Positions 15,094-15,937 of a stretch of DNA of 15,937 nt are shown piece by piece. Within the stretch, counting starts at the first letter, position 1. Every line of letters starts with the position of its first letter. Below the pieces are notes generated by a model. That model did no database searches, was not told the DNA's origin, and saw only the letters and a program-made list of their open reading frames with translations. The stretch is from an uncultured Gammaproteobacteria bacterium (GTDB lineage: Bacteria; Pseudomonadota; Gammaproteobacteria; SZUA-140), in the NCBI GenBank assembly GCA_945787585.1, contig CALZIG010000185.1, positions 1 through 15,937 on the forward strand, written 5' to 3'. A program made the position numbers and the translations under genes.

Positions 15094-15937
15094 CTAATCC
15101 TTAACTTTACGCTTCTTCGCCGCACTCTGGCGTCGCTCAGTAAAGGCCTTGTAAAGGGCCGCCATCCGATCACTGATCATCGGCTCCTTAGCCTGAGCAA
15201 ACTCAAGAAAGGTACGCGCAATGATCGACAGATCCTTATCTTTGGTGTGCGCCAGAAACCATTTTCGTTCGATCGGAAACCCTTCTACATCTAGTACATC
15301 GACCGGACCACCCGCACCTTCAAGTGCCAGGGTATGTAAAGACAACACGGTGACCCCTAATCCACCGACCACGGCGTGTTTAATTGCCTCGTTACTGCCC
15401 AATTCCATACGCACCTTTGGCAGCAAGTCATGAGATGCAAACAACTTCATCGTTGTATCACGTATCCCTGATCCCACTTCTCGAGAGATAAAGGGCTCTT
15501 CAGCCAGGCGCTTGATCGAGATATTCGACTCCTTGCACAACGGATGATCACGGGCGGCCATCACCACTAATGGGTTGGGAGCAAAAGAGTAGATCTTGAG
15601 ATTCAGCGTCTTTTCAGGTGGTCGACCCAGGATGTAGAGATCATCCTCATTATTCTGGATACGTTCGAGAATTGTATCACGATTAGTGACTTTAAGTGAG
15701 ATGTCCACCCCTGGATACTCACGACAAAAATCACCAAGAATCTCTGGTGCAAAATACTCGGCAGTGCTGATGACACCCAAACGCAAACGACCGCGCCGTA
15801 ACCCTTTCAATTCCGCGACCGATGTATCGAGGTCTAATAACGTATCGAAAATTTTCCGAATAGCTCGATACAGCGACTCGCCAGCTTCTGTCGGTTTTAA
15901 CTGACGACCCGAAAGATCGAGCAACGGCAGGTTAATC
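15094..15937 (-). CDS. cbbR: CbbR-type LysR regulator, N-terminus beyond the window
   Basis: The reading frame is open to the right edge, giving 280 residues of a LysR-type activator without its winged helix-turn-helix. Visible are the linker segment LDLSGRQLKPTEAG, the linker helix, and the whole co-inducer domain (RLRLGVISTAEYFAPEILGDF, VSLKVTNR-like VDISLKVTNRDTILERI, EEPFISREVGSGIRDTTMKLF, GGLGVTVLSLHTLALEG). These match CbbR, activator of Calvin-cycle cbb genes, whose effectors include RuBP, phosphoenolpyruvate and NADPH. The tail is basic (RRQSAAKKRKVKD). CbbR is usually divergent from the cbb operon, so RuBisCO genes are expected on the plus strand past 15937. csoS1D follows 50 nt downstream on the same strand. 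Confidence 0.88.
   Translation of the reverse strand, partial: INLPLLDLSGRQLKPTEAGESLYRAIRKIFDTLLDLDTSVAELKGLRRGRLRLGVISTAEYFAPEILGDFCREYPGVDISLKVTNRDTILERIQNNEDDLYILGRPPEKTLNLKIYSFAPNPLVVMAARDHPLCKESNISIKRLAEEPFISREVGSGIRDTTMKLFASHDLLPKVRMELGSNEAIKHAVVGGLGVTVLSLHTLALEGAGGPVDVLDVEGFPIERKWFLAHTKDKDLSIIARTFLEFAQAKEPMISDRMAALYKAFTERRQSAAKKRKVKD

Overview
This window looks like chromosomal DNA of a carboxysome-bearing, chemolithoautotrophic gammaproteobacterium. Two things suggest this: the classic order rimP-nusA-infB-rbfA-truB-rpsO with gammaproteobacterial-style proteins (NusA with two C-terminal acidic repeats, long IF2), and, at the right end, a CbbR-type LysR regulator followed by the alpha-carboxysome shell protein CsoS1D. 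The genus cannot be named from the sequence. I see no CRISPR array, insertion sequence, tRNA or rRNA.

Layout, left to right. Bases 1-6420 (all minus strand) hold the translation/transcription operon: promoter near 6391-6419, about 200 nt of leader ending in an intrinsic terminator just before rimP, then rimP, nusA, infB, rbfA, truB and the 5' end of rpsO, which has its own promoter. Bases 6501-9943 (minus) hold a tight three-gene cluster: a TrhP (YegQ) U32-family tRNA hydroxylation protein, a secreted dihaem c-type protein fused to a formylglycine-generating-enzyme (SUMF1) fold, and a SUMF1-fold lipoprotein. Bases 10105-11636 (minus) hold a small two-helix membrane protein and a Cys/His-rich beta-propeller protein. 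A 404-nt divergent intergenic region leads to a plus-strand secreted protein built of three 35-residue repeats (12041-12418), ending in a strong terminator shared with the convergent SRPBCC-PilZ pair (12552-13548, minus). A plus-strand Nudix hydrolase (13828-14379) is followed by the minus-strand csoS1D and cbbR, the latter running off the right edge.

How the parts work together. The left block makes and matures the translation machinery. The combination of a near-consensus promoter with a GC-rich discriminator and a terminator placed between it and rimP suggests attenuation, plausibly feedback by NusA. The trhP cluster joins a cytoplasmic tRNA-modification enzyme to two envelope proteins sharing one fold; why they are together is unclear, and the dihaem-FGE fusion is the most unusual protein here. 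The cbbR-csoS1D pair places a CO2-fixation regulator directly upstream of a carboxysome pore protein, which predicts the RuBisCO/carboxysome operon immediately beyond the right edge, transcribed divergently.
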